Source: Prorocentrum cordatum (Eukaryota > Sar > Dinophyceae > Prorocentrales > Prorocentraceae). From it: a stretch of DNA of 64,000 bases. Made by a program: the position numbers and the translations under genes. The DNA is taken from NCBI GenBank assembly GCA_963575745.1, contig CAUYUJ010001320.1, forward strand, positions 1 through 64,000. Direction: 5' to 3'. Positions 54,186-64,000 of this stretch are shown piece by piece (the stretch's first letter is position 1; each line of letters opens with the position of its first letter). The notes beneath the pieces were generated by a model. It was not told the DNA's origin, ran no database searches, and saw only the letters and a program-made list of their open reading frames with translations.

Positions 54186-54400
54186 CGCCCGCCCCCGGGA
54201 GGGGGAGGGGCGGCCCTTTGGGCTCCATGTGGCCTCTACCAGTGCAGGAAGCGAAACCGAAACCGATTTCCTGGTTGGGGCCACTTCCGCTCACACCCCC
54301 CAACCTCCGATAGTGTGTGTGCGTATGTGTGCATACATATACAGATACGTGTATATGCATGTGTGTATACATATACATATATATGTATATAGCTCGCCCC
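54186..54400 (+). repeat. GAAACCGAAACCGATTTCC dispersed word and AT/GT tract
   Basis: GAAACCGAAACCGATTTCC at 54248-54266, followed by GGTTGGGGCCACTTCCGCTCAC, resembles 12020-12077 (GAAACCGAAACCGATTTCCC, TCCGTTCCACTTCGATCTCAC). Positions 54310-54390 are GTGTATG/TATA microsatellite. Confidence 0.6.
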
Positions 54401-55130
54401 CCCCCCCCCCTGTGATCATACATTTCGTCGTTTTTTTTCTCGTCGTCGTCGTCGTCGTCCTCGTCGTCCTCGTCGTCGTCGTCGTCGTCCTCGTCCTCCT
54501 CCTCCTTCTCCTCATCTCCCTCCCCATCATCCCCCCTCATCCTTTCTCCTCCTTCTTCCTCCATTATTATCTTTATTGTCTTCCTTCTACTCCTCCTCCT
54601 CTTCCGCCTCCTCCTCCTCCTTCTCCTCCTCCTCCTCCTCCCTCCCCTCCCTCTCCTCCTGCCCCTCTCCCTCCTCCTGCTCATCCTCCTCCTCCCCCTG
54701 TGCCTCCTCCCTTTCCTCCTCTTCCTCCTCCTCCTCCTCTCCTTTCCCATCTTCTCCATTCGCCTTGTCTTCGATACTTCCCACTTCTTTCTTTGTCAGC
54801 CCTCCCCCTCGTATGCTGCCCACTCTCCGTCCGCATCAGTGTCGTTCCTTCCCGCTGCATCTCTTTCTATGATTCTTTCCTTCTCCTTTTGATTATGTTC
54901 GTTATCCTCTCGATCCTCCCTCCTCCCTCACCCCTCGTCCCTCCTCCTCCCTCCCACCCTTCTCCGTTGCAGGGCCTCGTCATCTTCCACCCCTTCGCAA
55001 GCTTCCTTACCGCCCTCGTTCCTTCTACTCTTTATTGTCCCTCCTACTCTTCATTATCATTGTCGTTCCGTCTACTCGTTTATCGATGATCCGACTTCTC
55101 TGCATATGTTCGTCGTTCCTTCTATTCTCC
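54391..55130 (+). repeat. C14 run, (GTC)n and long pyrimidine tract
   Basis: C run at 54397-54410, then TGTGATCATACATTTCGTCG and (GTC)n at 54444-54490, then CTC/TTC-rich sequence to about 55060. The first 100 bp is mirrored in inverse at 57700-57790. Open frames (poly-Ser/Pro/Val) are artefacts. Confidence 0.85.
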
Positions 55131-55149
55131 ATCGATCTTGGGGGTCTCC

Positions 55150-56385
55150 CACAAAACTCCCACAACACGAATCAATATTTGGAGGCCCCTCCACAAAAGG
55201 AATCAATATGCAGGGGCCTCCACATATTGACTCCGTCTGTGGAGGGACCTCCACATATTGATTCGTTCTGCGGTGGCCGATCTCCTTTTCCTCCTCCTCC
55301 TTCTGCTCCTCCTCCCCCTCCTTCTCTCACTCCGGCGCAGGGGTTGAGGAGAAGAAGGATCAGAAGGAGTAGGAGGAGAAAGATGAGGAGGAGAACGATT
55401 ATATTATTTTCTTTGTGTGGGATCCTCCACATATTGGTTCCTTATGTGGAAGGGACCTCCACATGTTGATTCCGTCTGTGGAGGGACCTCCACATATTGA
55501 TTCCCTATGTGCAAGGGGTCTCCATATTGATTTCTTTTGTGGAGGGTCCTCCCACTTGTTGATTCCTTATGTTGGAAGGGGTCTGCACATATTGATTCCT
55601 TATGTGGATGGGCCTTCAAATTATCGATTCCTTAAGTTGAAGGGGCCTCCACATGTTGATTCCGTCTGTGGAGGGACCTCCACCAATTGAGTTCTTTTGC
55701 GGCGGCCGATTTCCTTTTCTTCCTCCTCCTCCTGCTCCTCCCCCTCCTCCTCCCGCTTTGGCGCAGGAGTTGAGGATAAGGAGAAGCAGAAGGAGTAGGA
55801 GGAGGAAGATGAGGAGCAGAAAGATGATATTGTTTCCTTTTGTGGCGGGGTCTCACCCATATTTTTCCTTATGTGCAAGGGGCCTTGCGCATATTGATTC
55901 CTCTTGTGGAAGGGACCTCCACATGTTGATTTCGTCTGTGGAAGGACTTCCACATAATCATTTCTCAGGTCAAAGGGGTCTCCACATGGATTTCACATGT
56001 GGATGGGCCTTCGAATATAGATTCGTTATGCGGAGGGGCCTCCACAGATTGAGTTTGTCTGTGGAGGGACCGCCGCATATGGGTTCCTTATGTGCAAGGG
56101 GTCCCCATATTGATATATTGTGTGGAGGGGCCTCCAACATGTTGCATCCTTATGTGGGAGGGGCCTTGAGTGATGAGTTCCTTATGTGAAGGAGCCTGTA
56201 CACTTTGATTCCTTATGTGCGGAGCCCTTCACATATCGACCCCTTATGTGGAGGGGCCTCCACATGGATTCCTTGTGTGGAGTAGGAGGAGAAATATGAT
56301 GAGGAGGAGGAGGAGGAAGAGTAGGAGGCGGAGGTGGCCATGGGGGAAGCGGATTTACATATCGATTCCTTCTGTGGCGGGGCGG
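55150..56385 (+). repeat. 37-bp CCTCCACATATTGATTCC minisatellite
   Basis: About 25 units of CTCCACATATTGATTCCTTA plus TGTGGAGGGGC, interrupted by CT/GA-rich inserts with AGGAGAAGAAGGAT words (55285-55420, 55705-55850). CTCCACA and TGTGGAG are complementary, so every unit carries a dyad. Two units are inverted at 55183-55215 (AAAGGAATCAATATGCAGGGG). Confidence 0.88.
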
Positions 56386-56389
56386 GGTA

Positions 56390-56680
56390 CATAGAATGGG
56401 AGGAGAGGAGAGGAGAAGAGAGAGAGAGTGTCAAGAGAGGGAGGAGAGAGACAGAGGGAGGAGGAGAGGGAGGAGGAGAGAGAGAGAGAGAGAGAGGAAG
56501 GGAGAGGAGAGGAGGAGGAGAGAGAGAGAGAGAGAGAGAGAATGAGAGAGAGAGAGAGAGAGTCAAGAGAGGGAGGAGGATATAGAGAGAGAGAGAGAGT
56601 CAATAGAGAGAGAGAGAGAGAGAGAGCGAGGGGGAGGAGAAACGAGGAGAGATAACGAGAGAAAGAGGAACGGAATTTGG
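56390..56680 (+). repeat. (GA)n / GAGGA microsatellite
   Basis: GAGAGA runs with GGAGGAGAGG and AGTCAAGAGAGGGAGG inserts. Confidence 0.92.
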
Positions 56681-56699
56681 CAGAAAACGGGCGGAAACG

Positions 56700-57690
56700 T
56701 TGAGTCAAGGAGTCGGCTAGGCAGAGGAGACGGAGGAGGGTGTTTTCCTATGTTTATGTTTTTTTCCTGGTTTGCGCTCTCCCGTTCGGCCCCTCAGGGT
56801 TTCCCCGCCGCCCCAGGGGGGGCCCGAAAAAAGAGGAAAAACATGACAACTATGAAACAAAACTTGTGTTTTTTTTCACATGGAAAACATGAAGAAAACT
56901 CCGCCTCCGCAGGCGGGGAGGGGGAAACAAGGAAAAAACACCCTCCTCCGTCTCCTCCGCCTACTCCTCTCCCCCCTACTCCTCTCCCCCCCTCTGGTAT
57001 CATATCATTCGCCGTTCGCAGTCGCCTTAGGGAGAGGAAGGGGGAGAGGGGTAGGCTGAGGAGACGGAGGAGTTTTTTTTTCCTCCTCCTCCCCGCCCTC
57101 GGAGGCGGAGTTGTTTTTTTCGTGTGAAAACACATGTTTTTTCTTATGTCTCAGGTTTTTCCTGTTTTTCTGTCTCCCGTTCGGCCCCTCAAGGTTTCCC
57201 CGCCGCCCAAGGGGGGGAGCGAAAAAACAGGAAACAAATGAGAATTATGAAAAAAAACTGTGTTTTCACATGGAAAAAAGGAATCACTCTGCCTCAGAGG
57301 GCGGGGCGAGGGGAACCAAGAAGAAGAAGCACAAAAAAAACCTCCTCCGTCTCTTCCGCTTACTCCTCCGCTTCCTCCTCCCCCGTCTCGCCAAATGGAG
57401 AAAACAGACAAGGGCAGGGCGATTTTTGGGCGTTTTTTTTCAGTTTTCCACCCTCCCCGCCCTCTGAGGCGAAGTTGATTCCTCTTTCTCCAGGAGACGG
57501 AGGAGAGTTTTTTTGTTGTTTCCTCCTCCCCGCCCTCGAAGGGGGAGTTTGTTTCTTTCTTTTCCATGTGAAAACACTTGTTTTTCGTATGTTTACTTTT
57601 TGTTCCCTGTTTTTCTGTCTCCCGTTCGGCCCCCGCTGACACCCTCTTCCGTCTCCTCTGCTTACTCCTCCCCCCCTACTCCTCTCCCCC
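56700..57690. repeat. About 400-bp tandem units with internal inverted repeats
   Basis: CTCCCGTTCGGCCCC recurs at about 56778, 57175 and 57619 (spacing 397 and 444). Each unit reads TTTCCCTGTTTTTCTGTCTC, that word, GGTTTCCCCGCCGCCC, then TGTGTTTT-CACATGGAAAA and CCGCCTCTGAGGCGGGG. The GGCGGGGAGG...TGTGAAAACAC parts reappear in inverse within the unit (56865-56935 against 57085-57135), making the units partly palindromic. Confidence 0.75.
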
Positions 57691-57773
57691 GAGATGATGA
57701 TGAGGAGGAGGAGGAGGAGGACGACGACGACGACGAGAACAAAAAACGAAATGTATGATCACAGGGGGGGCGA

Positions 57774-57829
<56 letters not shown>

Positions 57830-57864
57830 GAGAGAGATATATAGATATATAGATAGATAGATAT

Positions 57865-57935
<71 letters not shown>

Positions 57936-57960
57936 TAGAGAGAGAGAGAGAGAGAGAGAA
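57691..57960. repeat. GAC, TA, TAGA and GA microsatellites (inverse of 54.4 kb start)
   Basis: GACGACGACGACGAGAACAA and CGAAATGTATGATCACAGGG (57716-57770) is the reverse complement of 54411-54460. It is followed by (TA)n (57776-57820), (TAGA)n (57840-57932) and (GA)n (57933-57958). Confidence 0.93.
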
Positions 57961-58305
57961 ACAAACATTACCCTGCGACGTACCCAACCCACGTGCATCA
58001 AATGGCAAGAGGAGCATGCCAACACTAGCAGGAACAACGACAGTGTAGACGCGGCGATTTGCTGTGCAAGCTACATGGGATGCGCATGCGTTGCACGATT
58101 CACAGGACGACGATCGAAAGAACGAGGCTTGAGGCCCCAGGATCGAAGAAGAACGGGTACGGGAACGAGGGGTAGGAGAGGGATGGAATGGAGGGCGGGG
58201 GGGGCGAAAGGCCATCGCGGAAGCAGCAGCATGCATGGAGAAGGTGAGGCGGGGAATAGGACGACGATGAAAGTGGCGGGAGGAGACAGAAGACTGCCGC
58301 GTTTT
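57961..58305. other. Unique spacer, no gene seen
   Basis: Mixed-composition sequence without accepted ORFs. A G10 run lies at 58197-58207. A purine-rich stretch (58150-58205) precedes the candidate minus-strand gene. Confidence 0.45.
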
Positions 58306-58308
58306 TCA

Positions 58309-58747
58309 AGTGCGAGCTAAACCCGCAGCGCTGCCTGCGCCATGTCGTCGCAGAGTTCGACATGATAAAACTTGTTTAGAGTGCAAGGAACGAGCGAGGC
58401 GTAGCTCGCCCGCTAGCTTCTCCGCCTCCTTCCCGCACATTTCAGCGCGGGAGCTGAACGCTCGCAGGCGCGCCGCCAGGTCTGCGGGCGGCCCGCGGGA
58501 AAGAAACTCAAGGCCGGGGTCGCGTATCATCAATCGGTTGTCCATCGTCCAAAGTTGCACTGGCGACGTACTGGTTGAACGCGGAGCGAGCAGCATCACG
58601 CGCGTGCCTGAACGCCACGCAGGTACAGTGCACGCGCGATTGGGACTTCAGGTCGATCACGCGCGTCTCCACCAGGCTTGGCAACACCGCGCGACTGAGG
58701 ATCTCACTGCGGTCTGCCATGCTGCTGTCCGCGAATGCAATGCGCTG
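58309..58747 (-). CDS. Candidate minus-strand gene fragment, unknown protein
   Basis: On the minus strand, TTGCAG (AG at 58748-58749 complement) precedes a frame reading QRIAFADSSMADRSEILSRA, VLPSLVETRVIDLKSQSRVH, CTCVAFRHARDAARSAFNQY and VASATLDDGQPIDDTRPRP, with a stop at about 58508. The overlapping frame continues as RDPGLEFLSRGPPADLAARL, RAFSSRAEMCGKEAEKLAGE and LRLARSLHSKQVLSCRTLRR to a stop at about 58309. The join suggests a one-base lesion in the CCCC near 58520. Charged, helical, non-repetitive composition makes this the best host-gene candidate in the window. No family is recognised. Confidence 0.4.
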
Positions 58748-59160
58748 CCTGCAAGTAAGGCGGCGGCGTCCACTTGTCTCAGAAGATGTCCCCGCGGGCC
58801 CGAAGGGCGACCGCCAGCTCGAGCCGCGGCGCCGGCAGGCCAGATAAGGATCATGCAACAGCAAAGACGATGACAGAGCAACGAGGTATCGGCGAGTGCA
58901 TGGCCGGCCTCCGTTTCCTGCACTTCTTTCTTGTAGTTCCCTTAGCTCATCGAGCTCAGCAGATGTTTCTGCGGGCCCGAAGGACGACCGCCAGCTCGAG
59001 CCGCAGCGCCGACGAGCTGCGTCCACATCAGGCAACGCCCCAGGAGACACTGGCACACAACGATTTGACGTCAGTCAGTGCCAGGCCACTCCATGTCTAG
59101 TTCCTCGCACACATACAGTCGATCGCAGATGCGGGATAATCGAAGTAGAATGACGGGTCC
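58748..59160 (-). other. Spacer with a 48-bp direct repeat
   Basis: CGGGCCCGAAGGGCGACCGC plus CAGCTCGAGCCGCGGCGCCG (58786-58833) recurs at 58963-59010 with few changes. On the minus strand both read (R)LELAV-LRARG, so they may be duplicated small exons of the candidate gene. The rest shows nothing recognisable. Confidence 0.4.
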
Positions 59161-59164
59161 AATC

Positions 59165-60715
59165 TGCGTCCGCGTAGGACGTCACTATGCTGGACCCCGC
59201 AGCAGGTCTCGAAAGTGGCGACAGTTTCATGGGCCCCACAGCAGCCCTCGAAAGTGGCGACAGTTTCACATATCGTAGCCCCCCAGCGCTGGCGAGGTCT
59301 AATCTGAGTCCCCGTAGGACGTCACTCCGCTGGCCCCCCAGCAGCCTTCGAAAGTGGCTACAGTTTCACAGATCGCAGCCCCCCAGGGATGGCGAGGTCT
59401 AATCTGTATCCCCGTAGGGCGTCACTCCGCTGGGCACCCCGCGCACCCTTCGAAAGTGGCGACAGTTTCACAGATCGCAGCCCGCCAGGGATGGCGAGGT
59501 CGAATCTGAATCCCCGTAGGGCGTCACTCCGCTGGGCCCCCCAGCAGCCCTCGAAAGTGGCGACAGTTTCACAGATCGCAGCCCCCCAGGAATGGCGAGG
59601 TCTAATCTGAATCCCCGTAGGGCGTCACTCCGCTGGGCCCCCCAGCAGCCTTCGAAAGCGGCGACAGTTTCACGGATCGCAGCCCCCCAGGGATGGCGAG
59701 GTCTAATCTGAGTCCCCGTAAGGCGCCACTCCGCTGGGCCCCCCAGCATCCCTCGAAAGTGGCGACAGTTTCAGATCGCAGCCCCCCAGGGATGGCGAGG
59801 TCTAATCTGAGTCCCCGTTCAGCAGCCTCGAAAGTGGCGACAGTTTCACAGATCGCAGCCCCCCAGGGATGGCGAGGTCTAATCTGTATCCCCGTAGGGC
59901 GTCACTCCGCTGGGCACCCCACGCACCCTTCGAAAGTGGCGACAGTTTCACAGATCGCAGCCCCCCAGGGATGGCGAGGTTTAATCTGGGTCCCCGTAGG
60001 GCGTCACTCCGCTGGCCACCCCAGCAGCCCTCGAACGTGGCGACAGTTTCGCAGATCGCAGGCCCCCAAAGATGGCGAGGTCTAATCTGGGTCCCCGTAG
60101 GGCGTCACTCCGCTGGCCACCCCAGCAGCCTTCGAAAGTGGCGACAGTTTCACAATTCGCCGCCCCCCAGGGATGGCGAGGTCTAATCTGAGTTCCCGTA
60201 GGGCGTCACTCCGCTGGGCACCCCGGCAGCCCTCGAAAGTGGCGACAGTTTCACAGATCGCAGCCCCCCAGGGATGGCGAGGTCTAATCTGACTCCCCGT
60301 AGGGCGTTTCTCCGCTGGCCACCCCAGCAGCCCTCGAAAGCGGCGACAGTTTCGCAGATCGCAGCCCCCCAGGGATGTCGAAAGTGGCGACAGTTTCACA
60401 GATCGCAGCCCCCCAGGGGTGGCGAGGTCTAGTCTGAGTCCCCGTAGGGCGTCACTCCGCTGGCCACCCCAGCAGCCCTCGAAAGCGGCGACAGTTTCGC
60501 AGATCGCAGCCCCCCAGGGATGGCGAGGTCTAATCTGAGTCCCCGTAGGGCGTCACTCCGCTGGCCACCCCAGCAGGCCTCGAAAGTGGCGACAGTTTCA
60601 CAGATCGCATCCCCCCAGGGATGGCGAGGTCTAATCTGAGTCCCCGTGGGGCGTCACTCCGCTGGCCACCCCAGCAGCCCTCGAAAGTGGAGACAGTTTC
60701 GCAGATCGCAGCCTC
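59165..60715 (+). repeat. 101-bp tandem array
   Basis: About 15 units of 100-102 bp. The consensus has ATGGCGAGGTCTAATCTGAG, TCCCCGTAGGGCGTCACTCC, GCTGGCCACCCCAGCAGCCC and TCGAAAGTGGCGACAGTTTC, ACAGATCGCAGCCCCCCAGG. The word GTCTAATCTG starts at 59297, 59397, 59499, 59600, 59700, 59800 and onward. Shortened units occur near 59820 and 60375. The low divergence indicates recent expansion or homogenisation. Confidence 0.96.
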
Positions 60716-60884
60716 CCGCAGGCAAGACAGGAGGAGGCGGGAGGAGACGGGGCGGGAAGGAAGGAGGGTGGAGACCGCAGTGCTCTATTCAAAACGAGTA
60801 CCCAACGCAGGAGGGTTGGGGAAACAAATAGCGTGGCGAAGGGCCCAACCATATGCAGTTGTGGGTATCGCATTCGGGGAAGCC
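60716..60884 (-). repeat. Satellite-flanking unit, also found at 41.48 kb
   Basis: On the minus strand, CACAACTGCATATGGTTGGG CCCTTCGCCA (60842-60871 complement) matches 41480-41509. CCTGCGTTGGGTACTCGTTTTGAA resembles the 16.2 and 61.66 kb words. It shows that the 80-bp satellite travels with common flanks. Confidence 0.65.
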
Positions 60885-61556
60885 CCGCATGGGGCCACGA
60901 AGCGCTGTGCTGGGCGGGGGGGGGAAGCATGCGAACTGCGCCACTGGGACCTTCGGTGGAGCTCTCTATGGGGCCACGAAACGCTGTACTGGGTGTTGGG
61001 AGGACGCATGCGAACTGCGCCACTGGGACCTTCGGGGGAGCTACCTATTGGGGCTACGAAGCGCTGTCCTGGGTGGGGGAACCGCATGCGGGCTGTGCCA
61101 CTGGGACCTTCGGTGGAGCTCCCCATGGGGCCACGAAGCGCTGTCCTGGGTGGGGGAACCGCATGCGGGCTGTGCCACTGGGACCTTCGGTGGAGCTCCC
61201 TATGGGGCCACGAAGCGCTGCCCTGGGTGGGGGAACCGCATGCGGGCTGTGCCACTGGGACCTTCGGTGGAGCTCCCTATGGGGCCACGAAACGCTTGCC
61301 CTCCCTATGGGGCCACGAAGCGCTGCCCTGGGGGGGGAACCGCATGCGGGTTGTGCCACTGGGACCTTCGGTGGAGCTCCCTATGGGGCCACGAAGCGCT
61401 GCCCTGGGTGGGGGAACCGCATGCGGGCTGTGCCACTGGGGCCTTCGGTGGAGCTCCCTATGGGGCCACGAAGCGCTGCCCTGGGTGGGGGAACCGCATG
61501 CGGGTCGTGTCACTGGGACCTTCGGTGGAGCTCCCTATGGGGCTACGAAACGTGTG
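60885..61556 (-). repeat. 80-bp satellite array, copy 3 (inverted)
   Basis: Eight to nine units. ATGGGGCCACGAAGCGCTG, CCGCATGCGGGCTGTGCCAC and TGGGACCTTCGGTGGAGCTC are the reverse complement of the units at 22.4 and 40.7 kb. The units from 61080 to 61540 are nearly identical to each other, with one carrying an internal deletion at 61293-61310. Confidence 0.93.
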
Positions 61557-61698
61557 AGGGGTGTGCCGAGAGCAGAGGCAAGGAGGGGGAGGAGGGAGGA
61601 GGGCGAGGAGGGGGAGGAGGAGGAGAGGAGGTGGGACGCGGGGCGCTCGCTGGCTCTTCAAAACGAGGACCCAACACCACAGGATGGTTGGGAAAAAA

Positions 61699-61735
<37 letters not shown>

Positions 61736-61738
61736 CAG
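61557..61738. repeat. GGA tract, dispersed ACCCAACACCACAGG word, (GA)n
   Basis: (GGA)n-rich at 61575-61635. GAGGACCCAACACCACAGGA at 61665-61684, followed by A8 (61696-61703), is the inverse of 16200-16233. (GA)n at 61704-61730. Confidence 0.85.
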
Positions 61739-61739
61739 A

Positions 61740-61960
61740 GCAACCAGACATCGGCCCGGATCAGGGGGAGCGCCTCCAAGGCCGAGATGGACAGCCTCCG
61801 CGAGGAGCTCGAGGACCAGAGGCTCGCCGGCGAGGGGGGCCAGCCTGACGCACCCACGCTGGGCCCTGGCCCAGACCGCCCCGGGCCCAGGGGATCCGCG
61901 CACGGCAGGACCGCGCACGGACGGGGGTCAAGGGAAGGGCGGAGGGCCTCTTAGAGGGGC
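61740..61960 (+). other. Short coding-like block
   Basis: One frame reads SNQTSARIRGSASKAEMDSL REELEDQRLAGEGGQPDAPT LGPGPDRPGPRGSAHGR and stops at about 61954. MDSLREELEDQRLA is a short coiled coil. It may be the start of an ORF1-type protein or a relic exon. The continuation is GGAGGGCCT-rich repeat. Confidence 0.25.
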
Positions 61961-62570
61961 GGGGTGCTCCTCGGGAGCCTTCGGAGGCTTGCAGGGAACC
62001 CTCGGAGGGCCCTCGAGGAATGCCGAGGGCACCGCGCGCGCCAGCAGCCGGCGGCGCGCCGAGAGAGGCGAGGGGGGCAGGGGAGGGCTGCTCAGAAGGC
62101 GGGGGGCTTCTCAGGAGCCCTCCGAGGGCCTCCGCGAAGCGCCCTGCCCTCCGAGCAGCCCGCCCCCCCTCCCCCTCGCCCCCCTCTGCGCGCCGCCGAG
62201 CGCGGCAGGCCCGCGCTCCTTCGCGCCGGCGGCGGCTCCTCCCCGTCGATCCCTCGCAGATTTTTCGAGCTTCGACTCCGATTTTGTAGTTTTTCGTCGA
62301 GCCGTCAACCGATCTTCGATCCTTCGGGCGTGTCCCTTCGATCTCGGCAACCGGGGGGCCCCTGTCGGGTTCATGGGGCGTTAAAGGCAGATCCGGGACG
62401 GGGCGAATAATGAAAGCCCGGGGAAGTCGCCTCGGCGCGGGCGTTCAAGGCCGAGCACCCTCCAGAAGCTGGTATCGCATTGTGGAAGTAAGAAGTGTTA
62501 GCCAGCGTGGACCCCGAGCCATGTGCTTTAGCTATCTGTGTGGTGGAATGTATGCGGCGCAATCTATGTG
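61961..62570. other. GGAGCCCTCC-rich stretch then unique spacer
   Basis: GGGAGCCTTCGGAGGC and AGGAGCCCTCCGAGGGCC words at 61970-62145 form small dyads. Positions 62220-62570 are unique, with no gene seen. Confidence 0.45.
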
Positions 62571-64000
62571 GCGCAAGTCACTTTGACTGTCTTGAGGCTG
62601 TCCTCTCCACTGCTCGTGCAATCCCACCCTTCCACTCGCAACTTGGTCGCAAGACTTCTTAAGACCGTGACGGTGGGTACAAAATTGCACTTGGCAACGA
62701 CAGCGGCGCCGACAAGGACAGCGACAACGACGACGACGCCGACGACGACTACGACGACACCGACGACGTCTCCGACGACTTCGACGACGACGACAACGAC
62801 GACGACGAGGACGACGACGACGCCGACGCCGACGACGACGACGATGATGACGCCGACGACGACGACGGCGACGACGACGCCGACGACGACGACGATGACG
62901 ACGCCGACGACGAGGGAGGAGGGAGGACGACGACGGCGACAACGACGACAATGACGAGGGAGGAGGGAGGACGGCGACGACGCCGACGACGACGACGGCG
63001 GCGACGACGACAACGCCGACGTCGGCGACGACGAAGACGACTACGACGCGGACGACGACGACGAAGACGACGACGACGACGTCGCCAACGAAGACGACGA
63101 CGAGGGAGGAGGGAAGACGACGACGGCGACAACGACGACAACGACGAGGGAGGAGGGAGGACGGCGACGACGCGAACGACGAAGAAGGAGGGAGGACGGC
63201 GACGCCGACGACGACAATGACGACGGAGGAGGGAAGACGACGACGACGACGACGGCGACGAACTAGGAGGGACGACGACGAGACGCCGACGACGGACGAC
63301 GACGACGACGACGAGGGAGGAGGAAGGACGACCACGGCGACAACGACGACGGAAGCGACGACGACGCCAAAGAGGACGACGACGACGACGACGAGGTAAG
63401 ACAGAGGACGACGACGGCGGCGACGACGACGACGACGAGGGAGGAGGGAGGACGGCGACGACGACGACGACGCAAGAGCGCGCGCGCACGCTTTTTTTGA
63501 GAATCCGTGTTGCGAAACCCTGTGTGTTTGTATGTTTTTTGGACACTCGATCTTGAACTCCTTCCGAAATCAAGCGTTTTTGAAGGATTTCGGCATGCGC
63601 GCGCGACGACGCGCGCGCGTGCATTTCGTCTTTGTTTGTTGCAGAGGATTCTCGCGACGACACGCGCGCAAGGGCGTTCGAACGATTTCGACATGCGCGC
63701 GCGAAACCCGTTTGGTAGTATTGTTTGGAAATGTTGGAAATCCCATGGCTTCCCTAAGATGTCGCAAGACCGCGCGTGTAAGCTGTTTTAGCACATCCGT
63801 GTTGCGAGCCCTTGTGTGTTTGTATGTTTTTTTTGAAACTCGATTTCGAACCCCCTCCGAAACCTAAGGTTTTTGAAGGATTTCGGCATGCGCGCGCGAC
63901 GACGCGCGCGCACTTCATCACATGTTTTGCAAGTGTTTCTTGCACATTTCTGATGTTTGATCAACGAGTGCGCGCGCATAGTATGTTTTGCAGAGTATGG
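62571..64000 (+). repeat. Second copy of the 1.2-kb GCATGCGCGCGC repeat with (GAC)n expansion
   Basis: GTCCTCTCCACTGCTCGTGC and CGCAACTTGGTCGCAAG (62597-62655) match 51400-51460. A GAC/GACGACG minisatellite with GAGGGAGGAGGGAGGACG words fills 62720-63475. Then GGCATGCGCGCGCGACGACG at 63593 and 63886, AAGGGCGTTCGAACGATTTC and GACATGCGCGCGCGAAACCC, matching 51897-51945 and 52125-52180. It runs off the window end. Confidence 0.8.

Noticed and set aside
59165-60715. CRISPR-like array
   Set aside because: The units are contiguous 101-bp satellite copies with no unique spacers and no associated genes, in eukaryotic DNA.
62532-63663. Long frames over the GAC tract (poly-Val/Ser/Arg/Asp)
   Set aside because: They are triplet-repeat artefacts; every frame is open.

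Overview
This 64 kb window looks like nuclear DNA from a eukaryote with a large, repeat-laden, GC-rich genome, most likely a dinoflagellate alga. I infer this from three things. Three retrotransposon copies have the endonuclease / reverse-transcriptase / zinc-finger / RNase H layouts and sequence style I associate with dinoflagellate LINEs. Simple repeats (CT, GGA, GAT, CAG, GAC) are extremely dense. There are no bacterial-type operons or long conserved genes. No rRNA, convincing tRNA or dinoflagellate spliced-leader sequence was found. All similarities were judged by eye; no database search was run.

Layout. (1) 0.2-6.0 kb: a 152-bp tandem array split by a nearly complete minus-strand LINE (LINE-A, 857-5711) with a 16-bp target-site duplication. 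(2) 6-12.5 kb: minisatellites, a 176-bp MITE with terminal inverted repeats, a 68-bp array and several microsatellites. (3) 12.5-16.2 kb: a very GC-rich, frame-broken element relic with a tyrosine-recombinase core-binding domain. (4) 16.4-22.1 kb: a decayed plus-strand LINE (LINE-B) carrying ORF1, endonuclease, RT, zinc motif and RNase H, with a 320-bp CT microsatellite inside it. (5) 22.4-41.5 kb: an unusual block in which two huge palindromic, foldback-like units (23.5-30.0 and 33.4-40.7 kb) sit between two arrays of the same 80-bp satellite. A third LINE (LINE-C, 38133-39687) is inserted in one foldback arm.

(6) 41.5-50 kb: mostly intron-like low-complexity sequence with a few short coding-like blocks on the plus strand (44.03-44.25, 44.9-45.1 and 45.96-46.2 kb), two more MITE copies, a perfect 26-bp-arm hairpin and a relic with a methylase-like PC motif. 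(7) 50-64 kb: many different tandem arrays (GCTAA, 1.2 kb, 65 bp, 95 bp, 12 bp, 37 bp, 400 bp, 101 bp, 80 bp, GAC) and one candidate minus-strand gene fragment at 58.3-58.75 kb.

Almost everything here is mobile or tandem DNA. The only host-gene candidates are short and low-confidence. The strongest observations are the nested insertions, which give a relative order of events, and the paired palindromic units, which I do not recognise as a described dinoflagellate element.
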